The notes below the pieces were generated by a model. The model made no database searches and had not been told where the DNA came from. It worked only from the letters and a program-made list of their open reading frames with translations. A program made the translations under genes and the position numbers. Shown piece by piece: positions 51,101-63,300 of a DNA stretch of 64,000 nucleotides; positions within the stretch are counted from its first letter, which is position 1; the number at the start of each line of letters is the position of its first letter. Origin of the DNA: Gracilariopsis chorda (Eukaryota > Rhodophyta > Florideophyceae > Gracilariales > Gracilariaceae). The stretch is from contig NBIV01000287.1 in NCBI GenBank assembly GCA_003194525.1, forward strand, positions 35,806 through 99,805, written 5' to 3'.

Positions 51101-51564
51101 CAAGTGGAAACGGCCTTCGGCCGTGGGGGGCGCTGTGCGCCGCGTTGGTTTTGTAGCTTTGTGTATTTCATGGCCTTCGGAGGCTCTCCGAGCACTTTGC
51201 TCGCTTGCGCTCGCAATAGCGCTTGTAGAACCACGGGGCGCCGCGGGGCCGAGAGTATGTGGAGCCGTTAGGGTTTTTGTTTAGGTGCCTAAATTGAGTG
51301 CAGTGCCAGCCAATGATGAGAAAGCGCCACACGTTGCCTTATGTAACTGGGTGGCACTGCAGTCATTATGGGAGTGCCAGCCAGTAAGCAGGAAGCTTTG
51401 CTGCTGCTGCTGCTGCTGAATTTTTTAAATGGTAGGGAGTCGTTGCGCCAAATGGGCGATTTGCATGCGCAAATGGGGGCGTGCAAAGCGATTTTGTGGC
51501 GCAACGCCTCCATTCAATCAAGAACACCCCCCTCATAGAGGAACAAATACTTATAATGGAGAGA
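51101..51564 (-). mobile_element. Short non-autonomous Helitron unit between copies 1 and 2
   Basis: 464 bp, with CAAG hairpin left end and GAGA right end, abutting both large copies with no spacer. Same internal palindromes and CTG run as the other short units. Confidence 0.75.
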
Positions 51565-51711
51565 CAAGAGGAAGCGGCCTTCGGCCGCGGGCGGCGCTGC
51601 GTGCCGCGGTGGAGGAGTGATAAACAGCGGTGAGGAAAAAAGAGGGTGGAGAAAGCAAAAGCAGAAAAGCAAGTAGTTTAATTCAATGAAAAAAGAATGC
51701 AAGAGATATGA

Positions 51712-54700
51712 TTACGGTTGTGGAGGGATGCAGAACTGAATGGCTTCAGGCAGCACTGGGTTGGCGATGGGAACAGGCATGGGATGAATTGTGTGCGCAT
51801 TCGAGGGTGTAAGCTGCGGATCATGCAGGAGCAGCACATGGTCGTTCCTTCGAACGCGCGACAATGCGACATACAACTGACCAGCGCAGAAGAAGTTGGA
51901 TCGCACATCCACAACCAAGCCATTCAACGTCTTTCCCTGTCCTTTGTGAACGGTAGCTGCAAACGCGAGACGGATGGGAAACTGCCTTCGAATCATGCGA
52001 ATATCTGCGAAAGAAAACTCGAAGTCGATACGATGCAGGAGCTGTCGTTCGAGCACCTGTCTGTTCTCGTCGAATCGAGCCACCTGCATCGTAAATTGAT
52101 CGACACGCACGACTACGAACAGCTTTCCGTTGACCACAGCGGGATGCAGCACGTTCCGAATGACCATAACTGGCACACCAATCTTCAAGTCCAAGTTATG
52201 AGGCGGTACTACAGTAGGCGCATACTGATATGCAAACTCGGGGACGATAGAACTGGCAAAGTCAGACTCTGGGTTCTGTCCACGAACAGGTTGCACGGTT
52301 GTCGCTGACGGAAGAGTGAAGCGCTCACCAGGAAACAGATCTAGCGCTGCCGCATTATGTTCGTCGACCAACTGATTTGTGGAGGCAATGAGCATTTTGC
52401 TGAGATCCACATCCTCCTTGCGTCGTGTTGTGAGCCACTTCCACAGGAATTGGTAGGCGGTTTGCATGCCACCGGTAGATCTGAGTGGTAGTGGAGCGTT
52501 GTTGGATATTGTGTTTCGTGCAATGGAACGTAACAGCGACGCAAATGCCGGATCATCGGCTTGGCGTACTTGTTCCGTGAGGTACAGCACTTGAACCGAG
52601 CACAATGTCCACAGATCACTCTTCCACGGCAATTCGTTGAGAATGTTTGTGTACACTCGTCTCACATTACCACTTGGCTCGGCCTCCATGTACACCTGCG
52701 GCACCACTGGAAGCAGCTGGGAGTAGTCGCCGGATAGAACGATGGTCAAGCCCCCAAACGGAGGCGGGTTTTCCATTCCACTGCAGTGAAGATCTTTGAG
52801 CAACGAATCCATGAGTTCGAAGAGCTTTCGTGAGAGCATGGACGCCTCATCCAAGACGAGCAGTTGTATTTCACGTAGCAGTTCTGCACGTTGAGGTCGG
52901 AGACCGTACTTTGACAAAGTGGCTGTAGTGCTGCTTGTGCTGTCCCTATCAGGTACACCCAGTCCAAGCAGGCTATGTAAAGTGCGGCCACCTTCGTACA
53001 ACGAAGCTGCAGTGCCTGTTTTAGCAGTCATTTCGGCGAGCATTCCTTCCGACTCAACGATATCACGAAGGAGGTTGAGCACGTATGTCTTCCCGGTTCC
53101 TGCGGATCCTTGGACAAAGAACACGTTTCCAGGAGTGCTTGTTCGCTACTGCAGCGCCTGTCGTTGTTGCAATGCGGCAATGACGGTGTCAATGACTTGT
53201 CTTTGGCGAGGTTTTAAGGTGGCGTACCTTGACTGCAAAGTTGACGAATTTCGCACCACTCGTGCGTCTCGAGTTGTTGTAGCTCGATTTACCTCAGTCA
53301 ATGCTGTATGACCCTGCTGTAGGTGCTGGGAGAAGAAGCTGCGATCACGAAGCAGTTGTCCTCCGTGCCGGTCTGAGATTTCCACCACACGTCGATACAT
53401 TTCTTGCTTTCGTTGCTGCTCATCTCCTGTATCTATGTCGCTACATAGTGCCTCCCAGTTTTCGACGGCCATTTTTTCTGGGTCTGCGCCTTGTTGGTAT
53501 AGTGTGACAACCAGACGTCGTAGCTCTGAGGGCGTGATGTATATCTGCACTGCTTCTTGGAATGCAATATCAGACTCGGATCCGTCCGCGAGCAGTCCGC
53601 TTACAATCGCAGTTTCACGATACGTTCCATACTGCTGTCCGTTGAAAAGTCCTTGCGTCTTCATAAGAGCTCGAGCCGTAATTCATGAGCAGCAAGCGCA
53701 GAGCAAAGAGCTCAATGTCCGACGGTGACACACCTCTGATCCTTGCGACACACTGCTCGTCGTCCGTGCGCTCTACCACATACATGGGCGGATCGCAGTC
53801 GTCTGTGGGCACCTGAGTGCTGTCTCCGTCGTATTGGTTAAGCACGCGGGCAGTAAGCGTGCGATACAATCGCACTTTTTCAAAGTACGAAAGGTAGTCG
53901 AAGTTCGCGTATGCTTCGGGCCTTGCAAAGTATCCTCCAGTGTAGACGGCTGTGATGCAGAAAAGAGCTGGTTTGGACCTCTCAGCAGAAATGTGCGCTC
54001 TACTTCCAAGTGAATGGCCAGTCGCTCTACTTTTGGTACGATGTGAACATGTCGAAACTCGAAAAGTCTCCAAGCTGCATTGACGGCGCCCACCACACGC
54101 GCTCGCATGTATGCACGAATGTCGTTCTGCACCTGTGGCTCTTGTTGCTGCTCGTTGTGTGTGCCTGTCTCATTAGCATCACTCACATTGAGCACCACCT
54201 CCTGAGCTTTGGGCTGCTTAAACGCGTACTTCATCAGATAAGCCACTGCGCCCCTCCCTGCGTGCGTTCTACGTTGATATGAGAGCGGTACTTCTTGGTC
54301 AGAGTTGGGTTGTACGGCACAATCTTGAGGTCTTCTTGCCTTCTTCTGCGGTAAATAACGCGATTCGTGCCTTCTTCAATGTAACGTCTCCGGCACAATC
54401 ATATTGCTGTCGTATCCAAACTTGCACCGCCCAGCGCGATTCCGGCAATAGGTGAGTGGCGGTGCCTGTGCATGGAACGAATGAGAGCACGCAACGCGTC
54501 GTCTTCGCCTGGAAGGGGAAGTTCTGCACGAAATGAGCTCGTCGATCACATCAACGTCTTCAATCACGCCTCCTTCGAGCCACACGAGCATGTGGTGATG
54601 AGGCACATTGCGCTCTTGAAACTCGAGCTTTGATGCAAGCCCCAGGCACTTCAATCCAAAGATGTGCTCCGAGTTCTTCTCCAAATCCTTCATGAAGTCG

Positions 54701-57131
54701 TTTGCGTACTGGTTGTACACCCTTGCAATCAGATCCGGTCGGTCAAACGGTCGAGGGCGGTTACTTTGTGCCGTAAATGCGCCACGATTGGTGGTGTCCA
54801 TCCCAAGACGCTGGATGTCCTCTCGCCAGATGTTCATGGTGATTGTAATGAACAGAGAAGGCGGTCCTCTCCGCGCCACGATCGCCTGTACATCCATGCG
54901 CTTGTTCTTCCAGTATGCTGCTGAGTTGACCGAGTCATCGGCAGAAAGATGCGTCCATTAGCACGAACTGGGATTGTGGCACGTGACCGGTTTGCTGTTG
55001 TGCTTGCTGCATTTCTTGCTCTTGTACAATGCGTGCCCGTTGTTCTCTTTCGAGGAAACGCAGTCGCATGTCCTCAATGTTTGTGTGGGTGCGAAGCATC
55101 CACATCTGCATCAACGGTCCACTGTTCAGAAGGATGTTGTCTGAGTACAGTCGTCTCTTCGCGTTCTCAGCCCAGGTGAGCTTTCGGAGCTTCCACTCGT
55201 TGACGCTGAGACCTGAGATTTGCTGTGTTGAGTTCTTTGCCTCCAGAAACACGCCGATGTCAAACGGTTCGTGCTGATCTCCGTACGGGTAGAGAAGAGG
55301 AAAAGTGCCTTTCTCTGCCATTTTGGATGCCGGTTTTAGAAGGCGGTACCGCACTTGCGCATTGTTTGCGGCATTCGCAGTCGCCCATCTCCAGCATTAG
55401 CAGCACCAGCAGCCGTCACTACGGCGTGCTCTTCTGTTACGGTTCCTTCTACCAAGCGCGGTACTTGAGACTCCACTCGGTACAGGCCAGTCGGATCCAC
55501 GACGAGCGTTCTCATCATGGTTGGCCCCCACCAGGAGCATCTTCAGGGAGAGGCCCAGCACCTACGTGAGGAGCACTGACTGTGGCACTTCGGGTTCCTT
55601 CGTAACCACGTACGACTACTCCCTCTTCTGCTGCCTGCATTGCTGATATCGACGCGGTATCTGCATTTTGTTGTTGTTGTTGCGTGCTAAGCATGGATCG
55701 GTACCGCTCACGCACCACGTCTGGCTTGGCTGGATCACATCGTACAACTTGGGCACGATGTCTCGTACGTTGATATCTTGAATGAACGCACGCAAATTGG
55801 CACGCGCATAGTGAGAGGGATCCAAGTTAGGGGGACCAGTACCCCACAGAAAGCTGTAGCGCGTGTTGTTCTGGTTCTGCGTGGGCAGAGCGAGAGCTGC
55901 GTTTCCCTCAAGTCTCAGAAAGGAGGGACCGCCTCCCGTCACATACGACATGTCCATGAACGCTTGCGTCGTAGCGAAGAGCGTATTCAAGTTGAGAAAA
56001 TGGCTGTGAAAGGCTCTCAGACTATAAAGACTGCGAACCAACTCGTTGTTATGCCTTCTGCGGAACGTGACGCCCCACCCTGACATTCTTTTCATTCCAC
56101 AGCACACTCCATTGGTCTCTTTGCCAAGCAAAACGCATCCGCAGTACTTGCAGCTATGAATTCTCAATGTCCAGTCCGGTACGGGCAGGAGGAGAGCGTG
56201 TGTGCGTGCTCGCCGCATCTTCCGCATCGCTTTGACCTGCAGTGGGAAGCGTCTCAAACTCCGGCAACGCTTGCACGGATGGCCGGATCATTCCTCGCCT
56301 GAGTGCTGCCACGGAATCCACGCATAGTACACGCGATAGAGTCCTCGATCAGGAACGCCCAGCACAGTGCATGACCGTCGTATCAAGCTGTTGCTGTGGC
56401 TGATGCTGCGGCTGGTGTGAGGGAGCCGGTGGTGATCTCATCCGCTTCCACCTCCATCGGAATGGACATCTGTTGTTTTCCTGTTCAGCTTGTGGCAACG
56501 CAGGCTGCGGCGGCGGGTGTGAGGGAGCCGGGGTGATCTCATCCTTTCCACTTCCATCGGGACTGGCATCTGTTCTTCCTCTTGTTCAGCTTGTGGCAGA
56601 GCAGGCTGCTGTGATGGCGGTGGCTGTGAGGGAGCAGGATGAATCTCATCCTCTTCCAATTCCATTGCAATAGGCATCTGTTCTGCAGGCATCGGTGGGA
56701 GAGGGGGAGGCATCGGAGGCGGTGGAATGTGACTTGGAAGGCCTCTCACAAACTCCAGAAATCCAGGAATTGGGCACGATGTTGGTAGATCTGTGGCAGC
56801 GGACCCACTGGCTCCAGCGGCGCTTGTGCTAACTGCTGCTGCAACCGAAGTAGGTGCAGGAGTAATTTCGTCTTCTTCAACCACTGGAACAATAGGTCCT
56901 TGAACGTGTGCTCCGCTCTCATTTACTCCCAACTCATCTGGAGATGGAGGAGCTGGTTCTCTTCGGGGTCTTCCAGCTCCTGCCCGTGCTCCACACTGCC
57001 GACGCGACGACCACCAGCGTTTTGCCTTGAAACCGCCTGCGTTCAACTGGCACCTCCAGAATTGTCTCTGGCAACCTCCCGAGTTAGATCGGATGCCACC
57101 AGAGTTTCAGACGTCGCCCTCCTCTCGTCAT
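51712..57131 (-). pseudogene. Rep/helicase of Helitron copy 2, frameshifted
   Basis: The helicase half is undamaged from just after a TAG (53146-53148) to the stop at 51712, about 470 codons with every helicase motif. The Rep half carries small indels that shift frame (for example near 53645, 53930, 54250, 54380, 54460, 54530, 54945, 55385, 55530 and 55640), as does the N-terminal repeat region. The codon that is a stop in copy 1 at 47733 is Trp here (NIWRED). The YLMKYAFK and PHHHML motifs are present. Its product could not be a full Rep/helicase, but the helicase domain alone might be translatable. Confidence 0.83.
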
Positions 57132-57865
57132 TTCAATTTACCAAAGAAAAGAAAAAAACAAATTCTATGTTTTTAAAACCGTTAAAAATTTGCCAGAGTT
57201 CCAGAATAATTCCCAATAAAACACAAAGTTGAAAGTGAAAAACTGGTTGCAGTTTGTTGCGTTGCACCACCGGGCCTAGTCGCATGCAGCAATTAAAAAC
57301 AAATTGCTGCAAGGCTTATATTTACCCGATGCAGTCGTGCGCAGCACAGGGACTCTCGACACACTCCTGTTGGATTTATGACGGGCGGAGTGTGCCCAGC
57401 CGGTTTTTCAAGCCGTTTGATGTTTAACCCGCGTCCGGTTGTAAGGATTGGTCTGCCTTTACTCACACACCGAAGTGTGCTTTTCCGGCCCCAAGAGGTA
57501 CGACACGGCGGCCGCCCGGACCCTGCACAGCAAGCTGGTATTAGGTCCGGTAAACCCTCAGACTTCCTGATCGCCGTCAAACGACCAGTATACCACAGAG
57601 GAGCACCTGACTTTTCCCAGATCCGTGTACTTAGTGGGTTACTCTTGTGGCGACCTGCACACGAGCTCGGCCTTGCCTAGGTCCCAGGCCAGCAAACAGT
57701 GCCCAAAGTAGCAAAAGGTTACGACACTGCGCTATTGGCCAAGCCTGAATGGGATGCAAAAATAGTGGTTAGGGTCAGCAAGCGAGATGCATTTGGCACT
57801 GCGCCAGTGCAGTATATACGTCTGTTGCAGGCAAGTCTGCAATGAAACTTCAGTATACGCTGCAC

Positions 57866-57948
57866 TGGCGCAGTGCAATTTGCCACGTGTTGGCGCAGTG
57901 CAATTTGCCACGTGTCGGAATGACTGGCGCAGTGCAATTTGCCACGTG
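57866..57948 (+). repeat. Three copies of a 25-bp repeat in the Helitron 2 leader
   Basis: TGGCGCAGTGCAATTTGCCA begins copies at 57866, 57891 and 57924. Copy 1 has a single one near 50781, so this is a local expansion. Confidence 0.75.
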
Positions 57949-58224
57949 TCGGAATGAACAGGCGGGGTTTTGCTGCTGAGTGGCTGGCACAACAATTTGA
58001 TTGTATTGCAAGCCATTCAGCAGCCATTGCACAGTCAACTTGCAGCAGCAGCAGCAATTTAACTGAACGCTTTGCTGCTGCTGCTGCTGCTGAATTTTTT
58101 AAATGGTGGGAGGCGTTGCGCCAAATGGGCGATTTGCATGCGGGGGCGTTTTTGTGGCGCAACGCCTCCCTATCAATAACACCCCTCATACATTGTAAAT
58201 CATTAAGGAGTGGGTGTTTAGAGA

Positions 58225-60314
58225 CAAGTGAAAACGGCCTTCGGCCGTGGGCGGCGGGCTGCGCGCCGCATTGGTTTTGTAGCTTTGTGTATTTCGTGGC
58301 GTTCGGAGGCTCTCGAGCACTTTGCTCGCTTGCGCTCGCAATAGCGCTCGTAGAACCACGGGGCGCCGCGGCGCCTAGGTGTCTAAATTGACTGCAGTGC
58401 CAGCCAATGATGAGAAAGCGACACGTTGCTTTGTGTAACTGGTGGCACTGCAGTCATTATGGGAGTGCCAGCCAGTAAGCAGGAAGCTTTGCTGCTGCTG
58501 CTGCTGCTGAATTTTTTAATGGTAGGAAGGCGTTGCGCCAAATGGGCGATTTGGATGGGCAAACGGGGGCGTGGAAGAGGATATTATGGCGCAACGCCTC
58601 CATTCAATCAAGAACACCCCCCTCATAGAGGTAAATCATTATAATGGAGAGACAAGTGGAAACGGCCTTCGGCCGTGGGCGGCGCTGCGCGCCGCGTTGG
58701 TTTTGTAGCTTTGTGTATTTCGTGGCGTTCGGAGGCTCTCCGAGCACTTTGCTCGCTTGCGCTCGCAATAGCGCTCGTAGAACCACGGGGCGCCGCGGCG
58801 CCTAGGTGCTAAATTGACTGCAGTGCCAGCCAATGATGAGAAAGCGCGACACGTTGCTTTGTGTAACTGGATGGCACTGCAGTCATTATGGGAGTGCCAG
58901 CCAGTAAGCAGGAAGCTTTGCTGCTGCTGCTGCTGCTGAATTTTTTAAATGGTAGGGAGGCGTTGCGCCAAATGGCAGTTTGCATGCGCGGGGGCATACA
59001 GAGCGGTTGGCGCACCGCCTCCATTCAATCAAAACACCCCCCTCATTGGGAGACAAGTGGAAACGGCCTTCGGCCGTGGGCGGCGCTGCGCGCCGCGTTG
59101 GTTTTGTAGCTTTGTGTATTTTGTAGCGTTCGGAGGCTCTCCGAGCACTTTGCTCGCTTGCGCTCGCAATAGCGCTCGTAGAACCACGGGGCGCCGCGGC
59201 GCCTAGGTGGCTAAATTGACTGCAGTGCCAGCCAATGATGAGGAAGCGCGACACGTTGCTTTGTGTAACTGGGTGGCACTGCAGTCATTATGGGAGTGCC
59301 AGCCAGTAAGCAGGAAGCTTTGCTGCTGCTGCTGCTGCTGAATTTTTTAATGGTAGGGAGGCGTTGCGCCAAATGGCAGTTTTGCAAAAAGGGGCATTTT
59401 ATTGGCGCAACGCCTCCATTCAATCAAACACCCCCCTCATAGTGTAAATCATTAAGATGGAGAACAAGTGGAAACGGCCTTCGGCCGTGGGCGGCGCTGC
59501 GCGCCGCGTTGGTTTTGTAGCTTTGTGTATTTCGTGGCGTTCGGAGGCTCTCCGAGCACTTTGCTCGCTTGCGCTCGCAATAGCGCTCGTAGAACCACGG
59601 GGCGCCGCGGCGCCTAGGTGCTAAATTGACTGCAGTGCCAGCCAATGATGAGAAAGCGCGACACGTTGCTTTGTGTAACTGGATGGCACTGCAGTCATTA
59701 TGGGAGTGCCAGCCAGTAAGCAGGAAGCTTTGCTGCTGCTGCTGCTGCTGAATTTTTTAAATGGCAGGGAGGCGTTGCGCCAAATGGGCGATTTGGATGG
59801 GCAGGGGGCGTGGAAGAGGATTTTATGGCGCAAGCCTCCATCAATCAAGAACACCCCCCTCATAGAGGAACAAATGGAGAAAAAGTGGAAACATCCTTCG
59901 GCCGTGGCGGCGCTGCGCGCCGCTTGTTTTTGTAGCTTTGTGTTTTTAGTAGCGTTCGGAGGCTCTCCGAGCACTTTGCTCGCTGGCGCTCGCAATAGCA
60001 CTCGTAAAACCACGGGGCCGCGGCGCCGACGTAGCCGAAATTGACTGCAGTGCCAGCCAATGATGAGAAAGCGCGACACGTTGCTTTGTGTAACTGGGTG
60101 GCACTGCAGTCATTTTGGGAGTGCCAGCCAGTAAGCAGGAAGCTTTGCTGCTGCTGCTGCTGCTGAATTTTTTAAGTGGTAGGGAGGCATTGCGCCAAAT
60201 GGCAGTTTTGCATGCGCCTAGAGGGGCATACAGAGCGGTTAATTGGCGCACCGCCTCCTATCAATCAACAACCCCCTCATACATGTGTAAATCATTAAGA
60301 GTGGGGTGTTGAGA
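58225..60314 (-). mobile_element. Five tandem short non-autonomous Helitron units
   Basis: Units at 58225-58652, 58653-59053, 59054-59464, 59465-59880 and 59881-60314 (401-434 bp), head to tail with no spacer. Each has the terminal hairpin, a GC-rich palindrome block, GACTGCAGTGCCA...TGGCACTGCAGTC, a CTG run of about six triplets, and a 15-bp inverted repeat GGAGGCGTTGCGCCA (the stem is shorter or mismatched in some). The unit starting 59881 has lost the C of CAAG. They are closer to one another than to the units at 44084-44625. Confidence 0.8.
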
Positions 60315-63300
60315 CAAGAGGAAGCGGCCTTCGGCCGCGGGCGGCGCTGCGCGCCGCGGTGGAGGAGTGATAAGCGGTGAGGAAAAAAGAGGGTGGAGAA
60401 AGCAAAAGCAGAAAAGCAAGTAGTTTAATTCAATGAAAGAAGAATGCAAGGGATATGATTACGGTTGTGGAGGGATGCAGAACTGAATAGCTTCAGGCAG
60501 CACTGGGTTGGCGATGGGAACAGGCATGGGATGAATTGTGTGCGCATTCTCGGGTGTAAGCTGCGGATCATGCAGGAGCAGCACATGGTCGTTCCTTCGA
60601 ACGCGCGACAATGCGACATACAACTGACCAGCGCAGAAGAAGTTGGATCGCACATCCACAACCAAGCCATCCAAAGTCTTTCCCTGTCCTTTGTGAACGG
60701 TAGCTGCAAACGCGAGACGAATGGGAAACTGCCTTCGAATCATTGCGAATATCTGCAAAAGAAAACTCGAAGTCGATACGATGCAGGAGCTGTCGTTCGA
60801 GCACCTGTCTGTTCTCGTCGAATCAAGCCACCTGCATCGTAAAGTGATCGACACGCACGACTACGAATAGCTTTCCGTTGACCACAGCCGGATGCAACAC
60901 GTTCCGAATGACCATAACTGGCACACCAATCTTCAAATCCAAGTTATGAGGAGGTACACCAGTAGGTGCATACTGATACGCAAACTCGGGAACAAAGGTA
61001 TTGGTGACGTCGGGCTCTGAGTTTGGTACACCGTCAGGTTGTACCGTCGTAGCTGACGGAAGAGTGAAGCGTTCACCAGGAAACAGATCCAGCGCTGCCG
61101 CATTGTGTTCATCGACCAACTGATTTGTGGAGGCAATGAGCATTTTGCTGAGATCCACATCCTCCCTGCGTCGTGTTGTGAGCCACTTCCACAGGAATTG
61201 GTAGGCGGTTTGCATGCCACCGGTAGATCTGAGTGTAGCGGAGCGTTGTTGGATTTTTTTTTTCGTGCAATGGAACGTAACAGCGACGCAAATGCCGGAT
61301 CATCCGCTTGGCGTACTTGTTTCCGTGAGGTACAGCACTTGAACCGAGCACAATGTCCACAGATCACTCTTCCACGGCAATTCGTTGAGAATGGTTTGTT
61401 TACACTCGTCTCACATTTCCACTTGGCTCGGCCTCCATGTACACCTGCGGCACCACTGGAAGCAGCTGGGAGTAGTCGCCGGATTAGAACGATGGTCAAG
61501 CCCCCAAAACGGAGGTGGGTTTTCCATTCCACTGCAGCGAAGATCTTTGAGCAACGCATCCATGAGTTCGAAGAGCTTTCGTGAGAGCATGGACGCCTCA
61601 TCCAAGACGAGCAGTTGTATTTTCGCGTAGCAGTTCTGCACGTTGAGATCGGGGGACCGTACTTTGACAAAGTGACTGCAGTGTTGCTTGTGCTGTCCCT
61701 ATCAGCTACACCCAGTCCGAGAAGGCTATGTAAAAGTGCGGCCACCTTCGTACAACGAAGCTGCAATGCCTGTTGTAGCAGTCATTTCGGCGAGCATTCC
61801 TTCCGACTCAACGATATCACGAAGGAGGTTGAGCACGTATGTCTTCCCGGTTCCTGCGGATCCTTGCACAAAGAACACGTTTCCAGGAGTGCTTGTTCGC
61901 TCCTGCACCGCCTGTCGTTGTTGCAATGCGGCAATGACGGTGTCAATGACTTGTCTTTGGCGAGGTTTTTAAGGTGGCGTACCTTGCTTGCAAAGTTGAC
62001 GAATTTCGCACCACTCGTGCGTCTCGAGTTATTGTAGCTCGATTTGCCTCAGTCAATGCTGTATGATCCTGCTGTAGGTGCTGGGAGAAGAAGCTGCGAT
62101 CGCGAAGCAGTCGTCCTCCGTGCCGGTCTGAGATTTCCACCACACGTCGATACATTTCTTGCTTTCGTTGCTGCTCATCTCCTGTATGTATGTCGCTACA
62201 TAGTGCCTCCCAGTTTTTGACGGCCATTTTTTCTGGGTCTGCGCCTTGTTGGTATAGTGTGACAACCAGACGTCGTAGCTCTGAGGGCGTGCTGTATATC
62301 TGCACTGCTTCTTGGAATGCAATATCAAACCCGGATCCGTCCGCGAGCAGTCCGCTTACAATCGCAGTTTCACGATACGTTCCATACTGCTGTCCGTTGA
62401 AAGTCCTTGCGTCTTCATAAGAGCTCGAGCCGTGATTCATGAGCAGCAAGCGCAGAGCAAAGAGCTCAATGTCCGACGGTGAAACACCTCTGATCCTTGC
62501 GACACACTGCTCGTCGTCCGTGCGCTCTACCACGTACATGGGCGGATCGCAGTCGTCTGTGGGCACCTGAGTGCTGTCTCCGTCGTATTGGTTAAGCACG
62601 CGGGCAGTAAGCGTGCGGTACAATCGCACTTTTTCAAAGTACGAAAAGGTAGTCGAGGTTCGCGTATGCTTCGGGCCTTGCAAAAGTATCTCTCCAGTGT
62701 AGACGGCTGTGATGCAGAAAAGAGCTGGTTTGGACCTCTCAGCAGAAATGTGCGCTCTCCTTCCAAGTGAATGGCCAGTCGCTCTACTTTTGGTACGATG
62801 TGAACATGTCGAAACTCGAAAAGTCTCCAAGCTGCATTGACGGCGCCCACCACACGCGCTTGCATGTATGCACGAATGTCGTTCTGCACCTGTGGCTCTT
62901 GTTGCTGCTCGTTGTGTGTGCCTGTCTCATTAGCATCACTCACATTGAGCACCACCTCCTGAGCTTTGGGCTGCTTAAACGCGTACTTCATCAGATAAGC
63001 CACTGCGCCCCCTCCTTGCGTGCGTTCTACGTTGATATGAGAGCGGTACTTCTTGGTCAGAGTTGGGTTGTACGGCACAATCTTGAGGTCTTCTTGCCTT
63101 CTTCTGCGGTAAATAACGCGATTCGTGCCTTCTTCAATGTACGTCTCCGGCACAATCATATTGCTGTCGTATCCAAATTTGCACCACCCAGCGCGATTCC
63201 GGCAATAGGTGGAGTGGCGGTGCCTGTGCATGGAACGAATGAGAGCACGCAATGCGTCGTCTTCGCCTGGAAGGGGAAGTTCTGCACGAATGAGCTCGTC

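Larger units (their letters stand above)
51565..58224 (-). mobile_element. Helitron copy 2 (autonomous type, 6660 bp)
   Basis: Very similar to copy 1 over its whole length and in the same orientation. It is longer partly because it keeps the 158 bp deleted from copy 1 and has an expanded short repeat in the leader (57866-57948). Confidence 0.85.

Noticed and set aside
57293..57580. A 95-codon minus-strand frame in the Helitron leader
   Set aside because: The matching frame in copy 1 differs by indels and does not give the same protein, so it is not under coding constraint.
43614..60314. Short repeat units as an ordinary centromeric-type satellite
   Set aside because: Their ends coincide with the Helitron termini and the large elements occupy the same register, so a transposon origin fits better.
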